Part shown: in pieces, positions 1 to 7,468 of the stretch
How positions within the stretch are numbered: position 1 is the stretch's first letter
Layout of the letters: the number at the start of each line of letters is the position of its first letter
From: Desulfovibrio sp. UBA6121
Lineage (GTDB): Bacteria > Desulfobacterota > Desulfovibrionia > Desulfovibrionales > Desulfovibrionaceae
Length of the DNA stretch: 13,559 nucleotides
Assembly (NCBI GenBank): GCA_002422505.1
Contig: DIVX01000069.1
Span: 1 to 13,559, forward strand
Direction of reading: 5' to 3'
The notes under the pieces: generated by a model
Databases searched by the model: none
Told to the model about the DNA's origin: nothing
What the model saw: the letters and a program-made list of their open reading frames with translations, nothing else
Translations under genes and position numbers: made by a program

Positions 1-496
1 GGTCGATGCCCTCGGGCGAGGTGGCGAAGCCCTCGACCACGTTGTTCACGAAGGTCCGCAGCTTGATGGGCGTGCCCTTCTGCTTGCCGGACTCGGTCTT
101 GATCTTGTCGGCCACGTGCCGGACGAACTTGCGGAGATATTCCGGGTCCTTGTTGATCTCCTCGTTGCTCCAGTCCGTGGTGTTGTATTCCTTGTCCACC
201 AGGGAGCGGACCACCGAGGCGTTGACCCGGGTTTCATCGAGGAGCTTGTGGAAGGCTAGGGAGGATATGGCGCGGAACTGGGGAGTGCGGATGTGCGGAA
301 CCTGGCTGATGATGGCGGTGTTGTAGTTCTTGCCGCCCACCAGCAGCTCGGCCTCTTCGCCGATGGCCACGATCTCGGGCCCGGTGAGGACGAGCTGTTT
401 GACCAGCTCCTCCTTGGGGGCGATGGACTGGGCGGGTTTCGGGGCGTCCTTTTGGGCGTCCTTCTTGGCGGCCGCCTTCTTCTGTACCGTGGCCAT
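1..496 (-). CDS. ppsA: PEP-synthase-family protein (PEP/pyruvate-binding), N-terminal part
   Basis: This is the first 165 codons of a minus-strand gene that continues past the left edge. The start at 496 is supported by a strong Shine-Dalgarno sequence (AAGGAGGA) ending 4 bases before the ATG. Residues 1-24 are rich in Lys, Ala and Gln and are probably disordered. A pyruvate phosphate dikinase/PEP synthase N-terminal domain follows: the GEEAELLVGGKNYN segment matches the family's VGGKNASL-type nucleotide-binding pattern, and the later TPQFRAISSLAFHKLL resembles the PPGFAIT-AY-FL stretch. Family members make PEP from pyruvate and ATP in the cytoplasm. The catalytic His and PEP-binding domain lie outside the window, so PEP synthase is inferred from this N-terminus and from its place directly after pyc. 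From memory, Desulfovibrio genomes have the same order. A different PEP-utilising enzyme cannot be excluded. Confidence 0.65.
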   Translation of the reverse strand, partial: MATVQKKAAAKKDAQKDAPKPAQSIAPKEELVKQLVLTGPEIVAIGEEAELLVGGKNYNTAIISQVPHIRTPQFRAISSLAFHKLLDETRVNASVVRSLVDKEYNTTDWSNEEINKDPEYLRKFVRHVADKIKTESGKQKGTPIKLRTFVNNVVEGFATSPEGID

Positions 497-567
497 GCAC
501 TCCTCCTTGGCGTGGTCGGTGTCGCCCGGCTCTGCGGCCGGTGCCGTATCCCTTCGCGGGGGCCGTT

Positions 568-597
568 AATCTACCCCTCGCGCCCCATTTTCGTCAA
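568..597 (-). promoter_or_regulatory. Predicted sigma-70 promoter for the PEP-synthase-like gene
   Basis: On the minus strand, TTGACG (597-592, five of six consensus bases) and TAGATT (573-568, four of six) are separated by 18 bp. They lie in the 114-bp gap between the pyc stop and the downstream start. The leader would be about 65 nt and contains a short CCGGC/GCCGG hairpin with no U-run. I see no terminator after pyc, so read-through from pyc is also possible. Confidence 0.45.
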
Positions 598-610
598 TGA
601 TTGAACCCGT

Positions 611-3600
611 TCACCCCTTGGGTGTCAGGGCGTCCAGCTTCTGACCGCACTTCGGGCAGTACTTGCAGTCCTCCAGGGGGATGAAGCCCTTGCAGGTGGG
701 GCAGGTGCGCGGGCTGGGCCCCAGCTCCACCAGCAACTCGCCCTCCTTCACCGGGACCATCTTGCGGTCCTCCTGGAAGTTGGCGGCCTTGAGCACCCGG
801 CGCACCACCCCGTCCACGGGCGCGATGACGGCCTTCTCCTGCTTCATGATGGAGATGTTGAACAGCTCCTCGCCCTTCTTGACCACGTCGCCGGGCCGGA
901 CATGCACGATCCAGAGGTCGCCGTTGGAGGGCGAGCCCACGTGGCAGGGATTGCCCGGGTCGGCCATTTCCTCGGCGTCCTTGTCCATGTGCAGGGGCTC
1001 GCGGACCTTGACCATGTGGCTCATGATCTCGGAGTCCATGACGTAGCGCACCACGCTCATGCCGTGCTCGTCCGGCTCGCCCAGGTCCAGGATGCGCATG
1101 GTGTGGGGCTTGCCGCAATCGCCCTGGAAGTGCAGGGGCCGGTTCTTCTCCAGGCCCTCGAACCAGACGTCCAGGGGCAGGTTGTTGGGATTGCCATACT
1201 TCTCGAAGAAATCCATGGTCTTGATGGCATCGGCCGGGTGGTTCAGGTACATGACGAACTCCTCGGCCGAGGGCTCGCGTCCGATGCGCTGGGACAGGAC
1301 CCGGTGCTCGGCGTCCAGGTCCAGGTCCACCAGGCTGGCCAGGGGCGACTCGGTGGTCCGGTCGGCGATGGCCTTTTCCCAGTCCTTGCCAAAGGCGCTC
1401 TGGTAGACCCAGTCCGCGGGGAAGCCCAGGGGCAGCCTGCCGTACTTGCCCAAAAGCAGGTTGCGGAAGGCGTCGTTGCTGTCCCGGTAGAGGTCCAGGC
1501 GGGCCTCCTTCTCCAGGGCCGTGAGGTCCTTCTCGGGCACCACGTTGACGATGTCCAGGATGTTCAGGAGCCGGCGCACTTCGATGTTGCCGCCGCGCTT
1601 GTAGGCCCCGGTGACGCCCAGGAAGGCCGTGTTCCAGGTGATCTGCGAGCCCGGGGTCACGTCGTGGTAGCGCACCACCTTGCGGGTCCCGGCCAGGAAT
1701 TTGAGCATGTAGGGCAGCAGGTGGATGTAGCCCTGCTTCATGGCCCCTTCCTGCGAGGAGGACGTGGCGCCGCCGGGCATGCCGTGGCGCACCACGTCGT
1801 GGTCTATGCCCTGGAAGTAGGGCGAGCAGTACTTGTCGTAGTAGGGCATGATCTGCTTGAGCGTGAAGTTGGTGCTGCGGATCATGTCTTTGTCGAGCAG
1901 GGTCTTGAGACCCATCTCGTCTTCGATGTAGGCTGCGGTGGAAAGCACCTCGCCCTGGCCGTACCAGCGCACGCTGGAGCCTATGGCCACGTCCACGATA
2001 TGCGAACCGGCCTTGGCCGCCGCGCCCATGGTGGGCACAAAGAGCCCGTCGGTGTAGTGGCGGTGGCTATGGATGACCAGCTCCGGGTACTTGGCCGTGA
2101 GCGCGCCGATGAGCTCGCGCATGAAGCGCGGCGGGCACACCCCGGCCATGTCCTTAAGCCCCAGAATGATGGCCTGCGAAGCCTTCTTGCGGCTCACGCC
2201 CAGCACATCGGCGCACATGGAAAGGATGCCTTCGGTGACTTCAAGGTAGTGCGGCACATCAAAGCCCTTGGCCCAGGAAAGGGACAGCGCGGGCTCGAAA
2301 ATGTGCTTCTTGGAATGCAGCACCACCTCGGCGAAGGGCCGCATATTCTCAACATGATTCAGGAAGTCAAAGCAGCGGATGACATCGTAGTGCTCGCAGA
2401 TCATCTCGCCCGTGAGGCGCATGAGGTTCCCCGGCTGCGGCTTGTAGCCCAGCACGTTGGTGGAGCGGATCAGAATCTGCTTGAGCGTGTTCGGCGCAAA
2501 CAGGTTCCACTCTTTGGCCTCGGTGAAGGGATAGGTCATGTTGGCCAGCATGGCCACGTGGAAGTGCGCCCCGCCGCCGTTTTCCAGGGAGAAGAAGCCG
2601 CACTTGTCCAGGCTGGGCCCGATGATGCGGTCCTCCGCCAGGCGGAAGCGGTTGCCGCTGTTGCTCTGCGTAATGTCGCGGGTGGTGGTGTCGCAGAAGT
2701 GGATGATGCCGGCGGCGCGGTCCTCGCGCAGGGCGTCCAGAATGGCGTCGCGCTTCATGCCGCGGCTGATGCGCGGCTCAAAGGCGGCGTCGGTGGCGTC
2801 CGGGGCCTTCACCAGCTGGAAGCGGCCCATGCGCTTGTCGCCACGGCCACGGTACTCGCCCAAAGAAACATAGGGGTTGTAGCCCCGCGCGCTTATTTCG
2901 GCCACAAGGCGCGCCAGGCGGACAGGCTCGGCCTCCTTGTCGGAGTAGGCCATAAGCTCGTCCTTGTGCACGCGCACAAAGTTCGTGTCATAGTCCCCGT
3001 TCACAAAGTCCGGGTGCTTCATCACCTCGCGGTGGAAGTTGATGGTCGTCTTCACGCCGCCGATCTTGTACTCGCGCAGGGCGCGGCGCATGAGCATGAC
3101 CGTCTTGTCCCAGGAATTGCCGTAGGTGATCAAAAGCGCCGCGGCGGAATCGTAGCGGGAGGGGAAGCGGTAGCCCGCGCAGATGCAGGAGTCGATGCGC
3201 ACGCCCTGCCCGCCGGGAGAGACGTAGCTGGTGATGAGCCCGGCGTTGGGCGAGAAGTTGTCCTGCGGGTCTTCGCAGTTCACGCGCACCTGCATAACGT
3301 GCAAGTAGGGCTTGGTGTTCTGCTCGTTGAAGCGCAGCTTGGCGCCAAAAGAAATGGCGATCTGCTCTTCCACGAGGTCGATGCCGTAGCGGCATTCGGT
3401 AATGCCATGCTCCACCTGCAGGCGGGTGTTGACCTCGATGAGGTACGGACGCCCGTCCTTGTCCACCAGGAACTCAACAGTGGCCAGGGAGTGGTAGCCC
3501 ACGGCCTTGATGAGCTTCTCGGCGTAGCCCTTCAGCTCTTTGCGCAGTTCCGGGGTGAACTTGGGCCAGGGCGAGGGGGTGATCTCAACAAGCTTCTGGT

Positions 3601-4336
3601 GGTTTCTCTGCACCGTGCAGTCGCGTTCATCGAAAACAAACACGTTGCCGTACATGTCGGCCACGGTCTGGAATTCGATGTGGCGCACGCTGGTGAGGAG
3701 CTTTTCCACGTACAGGCGCGGGTTGCCGAAGCTGGCCTTTGCCAGGGCCGAGGCCTTGGAGAAGGCGCTCTCCAGCTGGGAGTCCTCATACACCTCGTAA
3801 ATGCCGCGCCCGCCGCCGCCGCCCTCGGCCTTGAGCATGATGGGGAAGCCGATCTCCTTGGCGATCTTGCGCGCCTCGGGGATGCTCACGGCCTCCGGGG
3901 AGCCGGGCACCACGGGCACGCCGATTTCCTCGGCCAGCTTGCGCACGGCCACCTTGTTGCCCAAAAGGCGCATGGGGCCCTGGTTGGGGCCTATAAAGAT
4001 GATGCCCGCTTCCTCGCACTTCTTCGGGAAGGAGTCGTCCTCCGACCCGAAGCCCCAGCCCGGGTGAATGGCGACGATGCCCCGGTCCTTGGCCATTTTG
4101 ATGATGCGGTCAAGTTCGAGATAGGCGCGGGGATCCTCGCCTAGAAGAAGCAGTTCGTGGGCCCCGGTGGTGGCGGGCGAGGTTTTGTCCACGTCGGTGG
4201 CGGTCATTACCGCTGTGGCCTGGAACATCTCGGTGATGGAACGACAAATGCGCCGGGCCGGAATGCCCCGGTTGGCCACCAGAATGGGCTTGCCCTTCAC
4301 TTCTTCCAAAACCTGCTCGAACGACTTCGGTCTCAT
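611..4336 (-). CDS. pyc: Pyruvate carboxylase (biotin enzyme) with C-terminal zinc ribbon
   Basis: A single-chain carboxylase of 1,241 aa that carboxylates pyruvate to oxaloacetate using ATP, bicarbonate and biotin. The biotin carboxylase domain (about 1-450) shows HPGWGF (91-96), the ATP loop EGGGGGRG (171-178) and EVNTRLQVEH (301-310). The carboxyltransferase domain (about 530-850) has metal-ligand candidates in DTTTRD (549-554), KDMAG (Lys728, the likely carbamylated lysine) and HSH (756-758). The PYC_OADA region follows. The biotinyl domain has its acceptor Lys1165 in IMKQEK, not the usual AMKM. Family members are usually about 1,150 aa. The excess is partly a C-terminal ribbon with Cys at 1212, 1215, 1224, 1227 and 1230. 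Several family-typical residues differ (see findings), so the substrate rests partly on context. An in-frame TTG at 4342 is better spaced from AAGGGGGG than the ATG at 4336, so the start may be two codons earlier. Confidence 0.87.
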   Translation of the reverse strand: MRPKSFEQVLEEVKGKPILVANRGIPARRICRSITEMFQATAVMTATDVDKTSPATTGAHELLLLGEDPRAYLELDRIIKMAKDRGIVAIHPGWGFGSEDDSFPKKCEEAGIIFIGPNQGPMRLLGNKVAVRKLAEEIGVPVVPGSPEAVSIPEARKIAKEIGFPIMLKAEGGGGGRGIYEVYEDSQLESAFSKASALAKASFGNPRLYVEKLLTSVRHIEFQTVADMYGNVFVFDERDCTVQRNHQKLVEITPSPWPKFTPELRKELKGYAEKLIKAVGYHSLATVEFLVDKDGRPYLIEVNTRLQVEHGITECRYGIDLVEEQIAISFGAKLRFNEQNTKPYLHVMQVRVNCEDPQDNFSPNAGLITSYVSPGGQGVRIDSCICAGYRFPSRYDSAAALLITYGNSWDKTVMLMRRALREYKIGGVKTTINFHREVMKHPDFVNGDYDTNFVRVHKDELMAYSDKEAEPVRLARLVAEISARGYNPYVSLGEYRGRGDKRMGRFQLVKAPDATDAAFEPRISRGMKRDAILDALREDRAAGIIHFCDTTTRDITQSNSGNRFRLAEDRIIGPSLDKCGFFSLENGGGAHFHVAMLANMTYPFTEAKEWNLFAPNTLKQILIRSTNVLGYKPQPGNLMRLTGEMICEHYDVIRCFDFLNHVENMRPFAEVVLHSKKHIFEPALSLSWAKGFDVPHYLEVTEGILSMCADVLGVSRKKASQAIILGLKDMAGVCPPRFMRELIGALTAKYPELVIHSHRHYTDGLFVPTMGAAAKAGSHIVDVAIGSSVRWYGQGEVLSTAAYIEDEMGLKTLLDKDMIRSTNFTLKQIMPYYDKYCSPYFQGIDHDVVRHGMPGGATSSSQEGAMKQGYIHLLPYMLKFLAGTRKVVRYHDVTPGSQITWNTAFLGVTGAYKRGGNIEVRRLLNILDIVNVVPEKDLTALEKEARLDLYRDSNDAFRNLLLGKYGRLPLGFPADWVYQSAFGKDWEKAIADRTTESPLASLVDLDLDAEHRVLSQRIGREPSAEEFVMYLNHPADAIKTMDFFEKYGNPNNLPLDVWFEGLEKNRPLHFQGDCGKPHTMRILDLGEPDEHGMSVVRYVMDSEIMSHMVKVREPLHMDKDAEEMADPGNPCHVGSPSNGDLWIVHVRPGDVVKKGEELFNISIMKQEKAVIAPVDGVVRRVLKAANFQEDRKMVPVKEGELLVELGPSPRTCPTCKGFIPLEDCKYCPKCGQKLDALTPKG

Positions 4337-4396
4337 GGCCAAAACTGTCCCCCCTTGCTGTTGCGATGCGCTATGCTGCGCCTGAACCAGCCCCGC

Positions 4397-5269
4397 TCAA
4401 ATCGGGATCACGTCGCCCGCCAGAAGGACAACCCTCTGACCGGCGCGGTCCAAGACAAGCCCTCCCTCCCCGGAGATGCCCCTGACGACTGCCTCGTACC
4501 GAACGCTTGCGCCTTCTTGTACGAGCACACGCCTCCCCTGCCAGGCCATCCTGGTTTGGAATATCGTCAAGAATTCATTGGGAGAAAAAGCCTCAAGAAG
4601 AGTTCTGTAACCCGTTTCCACATGGTTTACAAGGGCGGCCCAAAGCTGGAAAGGGCCAAGTGCCTCATTCAATGGGTGATATTTGCCTGCGGCCACGGTG
4701 TGGCCCGCGCGCAGCTCCGCTTCCCCCGGCGCCCAGGCAATATTCAGTCCAATGCCCGCAAGAACGCAGTTTGCCCGCTCCTCCACGAGGATTCCGGCCA
4801 CTTTGCGCTCCGCGCACAGAATATCGTTCGGCCACTTCACTTGCACGGCCTGTCCAAGGGCGCTCAAGGCCTCTGCAAACAGGTAGCCCAGCACCAGGGG
4901 CCGAAGATCATTCCAGGGGCCGGATTCCAGGGGGCAGGCCAGCGTGGCCAGCAGATTGCCCGGCCGCGAAAGCCAGGCCCGGCGCAGTTGCCCCCGGCCA
5001 GCGTTTTGCACCGGGGCGATGACGCTGCCCCAGGGGCCAAGCGCCCCCTGCCCGGCCAAATGCCGCGCAACGTCCATGGTGCTGGCGCACTCCCCGCACA
5101 CAACCAACGCAGCGGCTGCGGCTTGGCCAAGCGTGTCCGCCCCGGCAAAGGGGGCCAGCGCGGCCGCATCGGCAGCCCAAAGGGGGTGCAGGGCCGAAAG
5201 GGCCGAAAGATCAAGCGGTTGAGCCAAGTCGGGCAGGCCGTCCGCAAGCAGGATGAAGGGTCGAGACAT
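4397..5269 (-). CDS. birA: Biotin--[acetyl-CoA-carboxylase/pyruvate carboxylase] ligase
   Basis: A cytoplasmic enzyme of 290 aa that makes biotinyl-AMP and transfers biotin to the carrier lysine of biotin enzymes. Visible motifs are CASTMD (61-66), the adenylate-binding QNAGRGQLRRAW (88-99), KWPNDI (145-150), KVAGILVE (156-163) and GIGLN (172-176). An SH3-like C-terminal domain occupies about 240-290. The first ~55 residues do not look like the helix-turn-helix of E. coli BirA, so this is probably an enzyme only and not the biotin-operon repressor. The start at 5269 has AGGAG 3 bases upstream. An in-frame ATG at 5308 would add 13 mostly Arg/Gln residues and leave only 27 bp to the divergent cca gene, so it is less likely. 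pyc follows 60 bp downstream on the same strand, and its biotinyl domain is the obvious substrate. Confidence 0.88.
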   Translation of the reverse strand: MSRPFILLADGLPDLAQPLDLSALSALHPLWAADAAALAPFAGADTLGQAAAAALVVCGECASTMDVARHLAGQGALGPWGSVIAPVQNAGRGQLRRAWLSRPGNLLATLACPLESGPWNDLRPLVLGYLFAEALSALGQAVQVKWPNDILCAERKVAGILVEERANCVLAGIGLNIAWAPGEAELRAGHTVAAGKYHPLNEALGPFQLWAALVNHVETGYRTLLEAFSPNEFLTIFQTRMAWQGRRVLVQEGASVRYEAVVRGISGEGGLVLDRAGQRVVLLAGDVIPI

Positions 5270-5335
5270 GGGCTCCTGGCGCCGCGTGCGCCGCTGGCGT
5301 CTTTTCATTCCGCGCGCAGGCTGCTACCACGGGCC

Positions 5336-6457
5336 ATGCGCATTTTACTTGTTGGCGGGGCCGTGCGAAACATGCTCCTCGGGCTCCCCGTCCGGGACAG
5401 GGATTACCTCGTGCTTGAGGCCACTGTCGAGGATTTCCTTGCCGCCCACCCCGGCGCCAAGCCCGTGGGCAAGACCTTCCCGGTGTTCATTCTGGACCAC
5501 CAGGAATATAGCTTCCCCAGGGCGGAAAGCCTGGAAGCGGACCTGCGCCTGCGCGACTTCACCGTGAACGCCATGGCCATGGACGACGAGGGCCGCCTGT
5601 TCTGCCATCCGCAGGCCCTGGAGGACCTCCAGGCCAGGGTGCTCCGCCCGGCCTCGCCCGATTCCCTGGCCCTGGACCCTTTGCGCGCCGTGCGCGCCGC
5701 ACGCTTCACGGCGCAAATGCCAGGCTTTTGCGCCCACCCGGAGCTGCTTGCCGCCATGCGCCAGGTGGCGGCCACGGGTGCGCTTGCCGAGCCCTACGCC
5801 GAGCGCGTGGGCCAGGAGGTCCAGAAGGCCCTGACCGGAGAACGCCCCGGCGAGTTCCTGCGCGTGCTGGACCAGGGCGGCTGCCTTTCGCCCTGGCTGG
5901 CAGAGCTGGCGGAAGCCTCGTCCATACCCGCCGGACCGCCCAAGTACCACGACGCCAGCGTGCTGGAGCACACAGCGCGCGTCATGAACCTTCTGGCGGG
6001 CGACCCCTTGTGCGTATGGATGGCCCTGTGCCACGACCTGGGCAAAGTCACCACCGCCAAAGATATTTTACCCCGTCACTTTGACCACGATGTGCGCGGC
6101 GAGGCGCTGGCCCAAACCCTGGGCGAACGCCTGCGCCTGCCCACGCGGCTCATCCGCGCCGGGGCCGACGCCGCGCGCTGGCACATGGTGGCCGGGAACT
6201 ACCCGGACCTGCGCGAGGCCACACGGGTGGACCTCCTGACCCGCCTTACCAGCCGGGGCGTGCTGCGAGAGATGTTCCGCCTGGAGCTGGCGGACAAGAA
6301 CCGCGACCACTCGGCCCTGGTGCAGCAGGAACTGGCGGCCATCCTGGCCGTGAAGCTGCCCCCGCAGGACCGCGACCAGGGCCAGCTTTCCGCCGAGAAG
6401 CTGCGCAATCTGCGCATCCAGAGCTTGCGGCACAAGTCCCTTCCCCCACGCGCCTAG
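5336..6457 (+). CDS. cca: tRNA nucleotidyltransferase (class II) with HD domain; flexible loop missing
   Basis: A protein of 373 aa that adds or repairs the 3' CCA end of tRNA. The head has GGAVRN (7-12) followed by the metal-binding pair Asp21/Asp23 in RDRD, the RDFTVNA motif (73-79) and DPLRAVRAARF (114-124). A C-terminal HD domain (about 200-330) shows EHTARV (211-216), CHDLGK (232-237) and HFDHD (248-252), as in E. coli Cca, where this domain has phosphohydrolase activity. Between QEYSF (56-60) and SLEADL (65-70) only a few residues remain where CCA-adding enzymes carry a flexible loop. This makes a CC-adding specificity plausible. The ATG at 5336 matches the family N-terminus (MRILLVGGAVRN; E. 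coli MKIYLVGGAVRD). The Shine-Dalgarno sequence is weak. The same frame stays open upstream across birA, but that extension is antisense shadow. The gene is divergent from birA across 66 bp. Confidence 0.87.
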   Translation: MRILLVGGAVRNMLLGLPVRDRDYLVLEATVEDFLAAHPGAKPVGKTFPVFILDHQEYSFPRAESLEADLRLRDFTVNAMAMDDEGRLFCHPQALEDLQARVLRPASPDSLALDPLRAVRAARFTAQMPGFCAHPELLAAMRQVAATGALAEPYAERVGQEVQKALTGERPGEFLRVLDQGGCLSPWLAELAEASSIPAGPPKYHDASVLEHTARVMNLLAGDPLCVWMALCHDLGKVTTAKDILPRHFDHDVRGEALAQTLGERLRLPTRLIRAGADAARWHMVAGNYPDLREATRVDLLTRLTSRGVLREMFRLELADKNRDHSALVQQELAAILAVKLPPQDRDQGQLSAEKLRNLRIQSLRHKSLPPRA

Positions 6458-6505
6458 CTGTCCGGCTGCGCCCATATCGTAGACCATATGCAGCAGCATC
6501 ACCGC

Positions 6506-6578
6506 TGCGTAACACGAAAAGTAATTTCATTCTTGCAAACAATCAACAATGGGGCTACGCACATACTCGTGTTGCGCA
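6506..6578. promoter_or_regulatory. Long-spaced inverted repeat upstream of nikK, candidate NikR operator
   Basis: TGCGTAACACGA (6506-6517) and TCGTGTTGCGCA (6567-6578) are complementary over 12 bp with a single G-T wobble and 49 bp between them. The cores GTAACAC and GTGTTGC resemble the GTGTTAC/GTAACAC half-sites I recall for delta-proteobacterial NikR. Here their order is outward-facing and their spacing far exceeds the 13-16 bp I recall. A poor -35-like TTGCAA (6533-6538) and a CATACT (6562-6567) lie between the arms at non-standard spacing. I see no convincing sigma-70 promoter in the 210-bp gap (6458-6667), although the nik transcript must start there. Confidence 0.4.
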
Positions 6579-6626
6579 TCAATTCTTGAAAACAGTGCTT
6601 CAAGCCGCAACTTCAAACCGCCTCGT

Positions 6627-6640
6627 TGCCCGGCAATGCA
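6627..6640 (+). repeat. 14-bp inverted repeat, copy 1 (nikK leader)
   Basis: TGCCCGGCAATGCA is the exact reverse complement of 7455-7468, beyond the nikK stop. It lies 16 bases ahead of the nikK Shine-Dalgarno sequence, in the untranslated leader. Its TTGCCCGGCAA part (from 6626) is itself a near-perfect short palindrome. Confidence 0.7.
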
Positions 6641-6667
6641 AACCATCAACCCGTCCAGGAGGATCCC

Positions 6668-7441
6668 ATGAAACGCATCGCCCTGAGTCTCGCGCTGCTG
6701 CTGGGTATGTCCCAGGCCGCCCAGGCCCACTTCGGCATGGCCATCCCGTCCCAAGGCATCGTGGAGGACAAGGCCAAGGCCAATGTCACCCTGAATCTGT
6801 CCTTCATCCACCCCATGGAGATGCAAGGCATGGACATGGCCAAGCCGCTGCAGTTCGGCGTTGTGGCGGGCGATGAAAAAACCGACCTGCTGCCGGGCCT
6901 CAAAGAGGTGAAGGCGCTGGGACATAAGGCCTGGCAGGGCTCGTACGCCGTCAAGAAGCCTGGCGTGTACACCTTCTTCACCGTCCCCGCGCCCTACTGG
7001 GAGCCTGCGGAAGACAAATTCATCCAGCACATCACCAAGGTCATTGTGCCCGCCTTTGGCGATGACGAGGGCTGGGACGCGCCGCTTGGCCTCAAGACCG
7101 AAATCGTTCCCTACACCCGCCCCTTCGGCAACTACGCGGGCAATATCTTCACCGGCAAGGTGCTGCTGGACGGCAAGCCCGCCGCCAACTGCGACGTTGA
7201 GGTGGAGTACTACAACAAGGACAAGAAATACGCCGCGCCCAACGAGTACACCGTCACCCAGGTGGTCAAGACCAACGCCGCAGGCGAGTTCAGCTTCGTG
7301 GCCCCCTGGGCTGGCTGGTGGGGCTTCGCCGCGTTGAACGACGCGGCAGAGACCATCAAGCAGGGCGGCAAGGACAAGAAGATCGAACTTGGCGCAGTTA
7401 TCTGGGTTGAGTTCCTTGCGCCCAAGGCCGCAAAGAAGTAA
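6668..7441 (+). CDS. nikK: NikK, periplasmic DUF4198-family component of nickel ECF transporter
   Basis: A protein of 257 aa with a clear Sec signal peptide: MKR, a Leu/Ala core, then AQA, with predicted cleavage after residue 20 so that the mature protein begins HFGM. The rest is soluble and beta-rich, typical of DUF4198, with a His/Met cluster HPMEMQGMDM (48-57) and an APYWEP segment. In sulfate reducers such proteins are encoded at the head of nikKMLQO operons and are thought to assist nickel capture outside the membrane. The exact role is not established to my knowledge. The start at 6668 is fixed by AGGAGGA (6657-6663) and by the signal peptide. It is the first gene of the operon and is followed by a strong terminator, so it is probably made in excess over the membrane components. 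Nickel as the metal is inferred from the full gene set. Confidence 0.82.
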   Translation: MKRIALSLALLLGMSQAAQAHFGMAIPSQGIVEDKAKANVTLNLSFIHPMEMQGMDMAKPLQFGVVAGDEKTDLLPGLKEVKALGHKAWQGSYAVKKPGVYTFFTVPAPYWEPAEDKFIQHITKVIVPAFGDDEGWDAPLGLKTEIVPYTRPFGNYAGNIFTGKVLLDGKPAANCDVEVEYYNKDKKYAAPNEYTVTQVVKTNAAGEFSFVAPWAGWWGFAALNDAAETIKQGGKDKKIELGAVIWVEFLAPKAAKK

Positions 7442-7454
7442 CACCAACCGCGCA

Positions 7455-7468
7455 TGCATTGCCGGGCA
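7455..7468 (-). repeat. 14-bp inverted repeat, copy 2 (overlaps terminator left arm)
   Basis: TGCATTGCCGGGCA is the exact reverse complement of 6627-6640 in the nikK leader. Its last seven bases (7462-7468) are part of the left arm of the terminator stem at 7462-7486, so pairing with the leader and folding of the terminator would exclude each other. Confidence 0.7.

Noticed and set aside
902..4144. Very long plus-strand open frame (about 1,080 codons) opposite pyc
   Set aside because: It is antisense to a gene with complete carboxylase motifs. Its translation is Val/His/Gly/Ala-rich with no recognisable domain, as expected from the complementary strand of high-GC coding sequence.
4157..5335. 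Upstream in-frame extension of the cca reading frame by 393 codons
   Set aside because: It lies opposite birA, which has all ligase motifs. The nucleotidyltransferase family begins at the ATG at 5336, and the extension has no domain similarity.
6586..6614. TTGAAA (6586-6591) as the nikK promoter -35
   Set aside because: The sequence 17 bp downstream (AACTTC) does not resemble a -10 box, and 16 or 18 bp spacings are no better.
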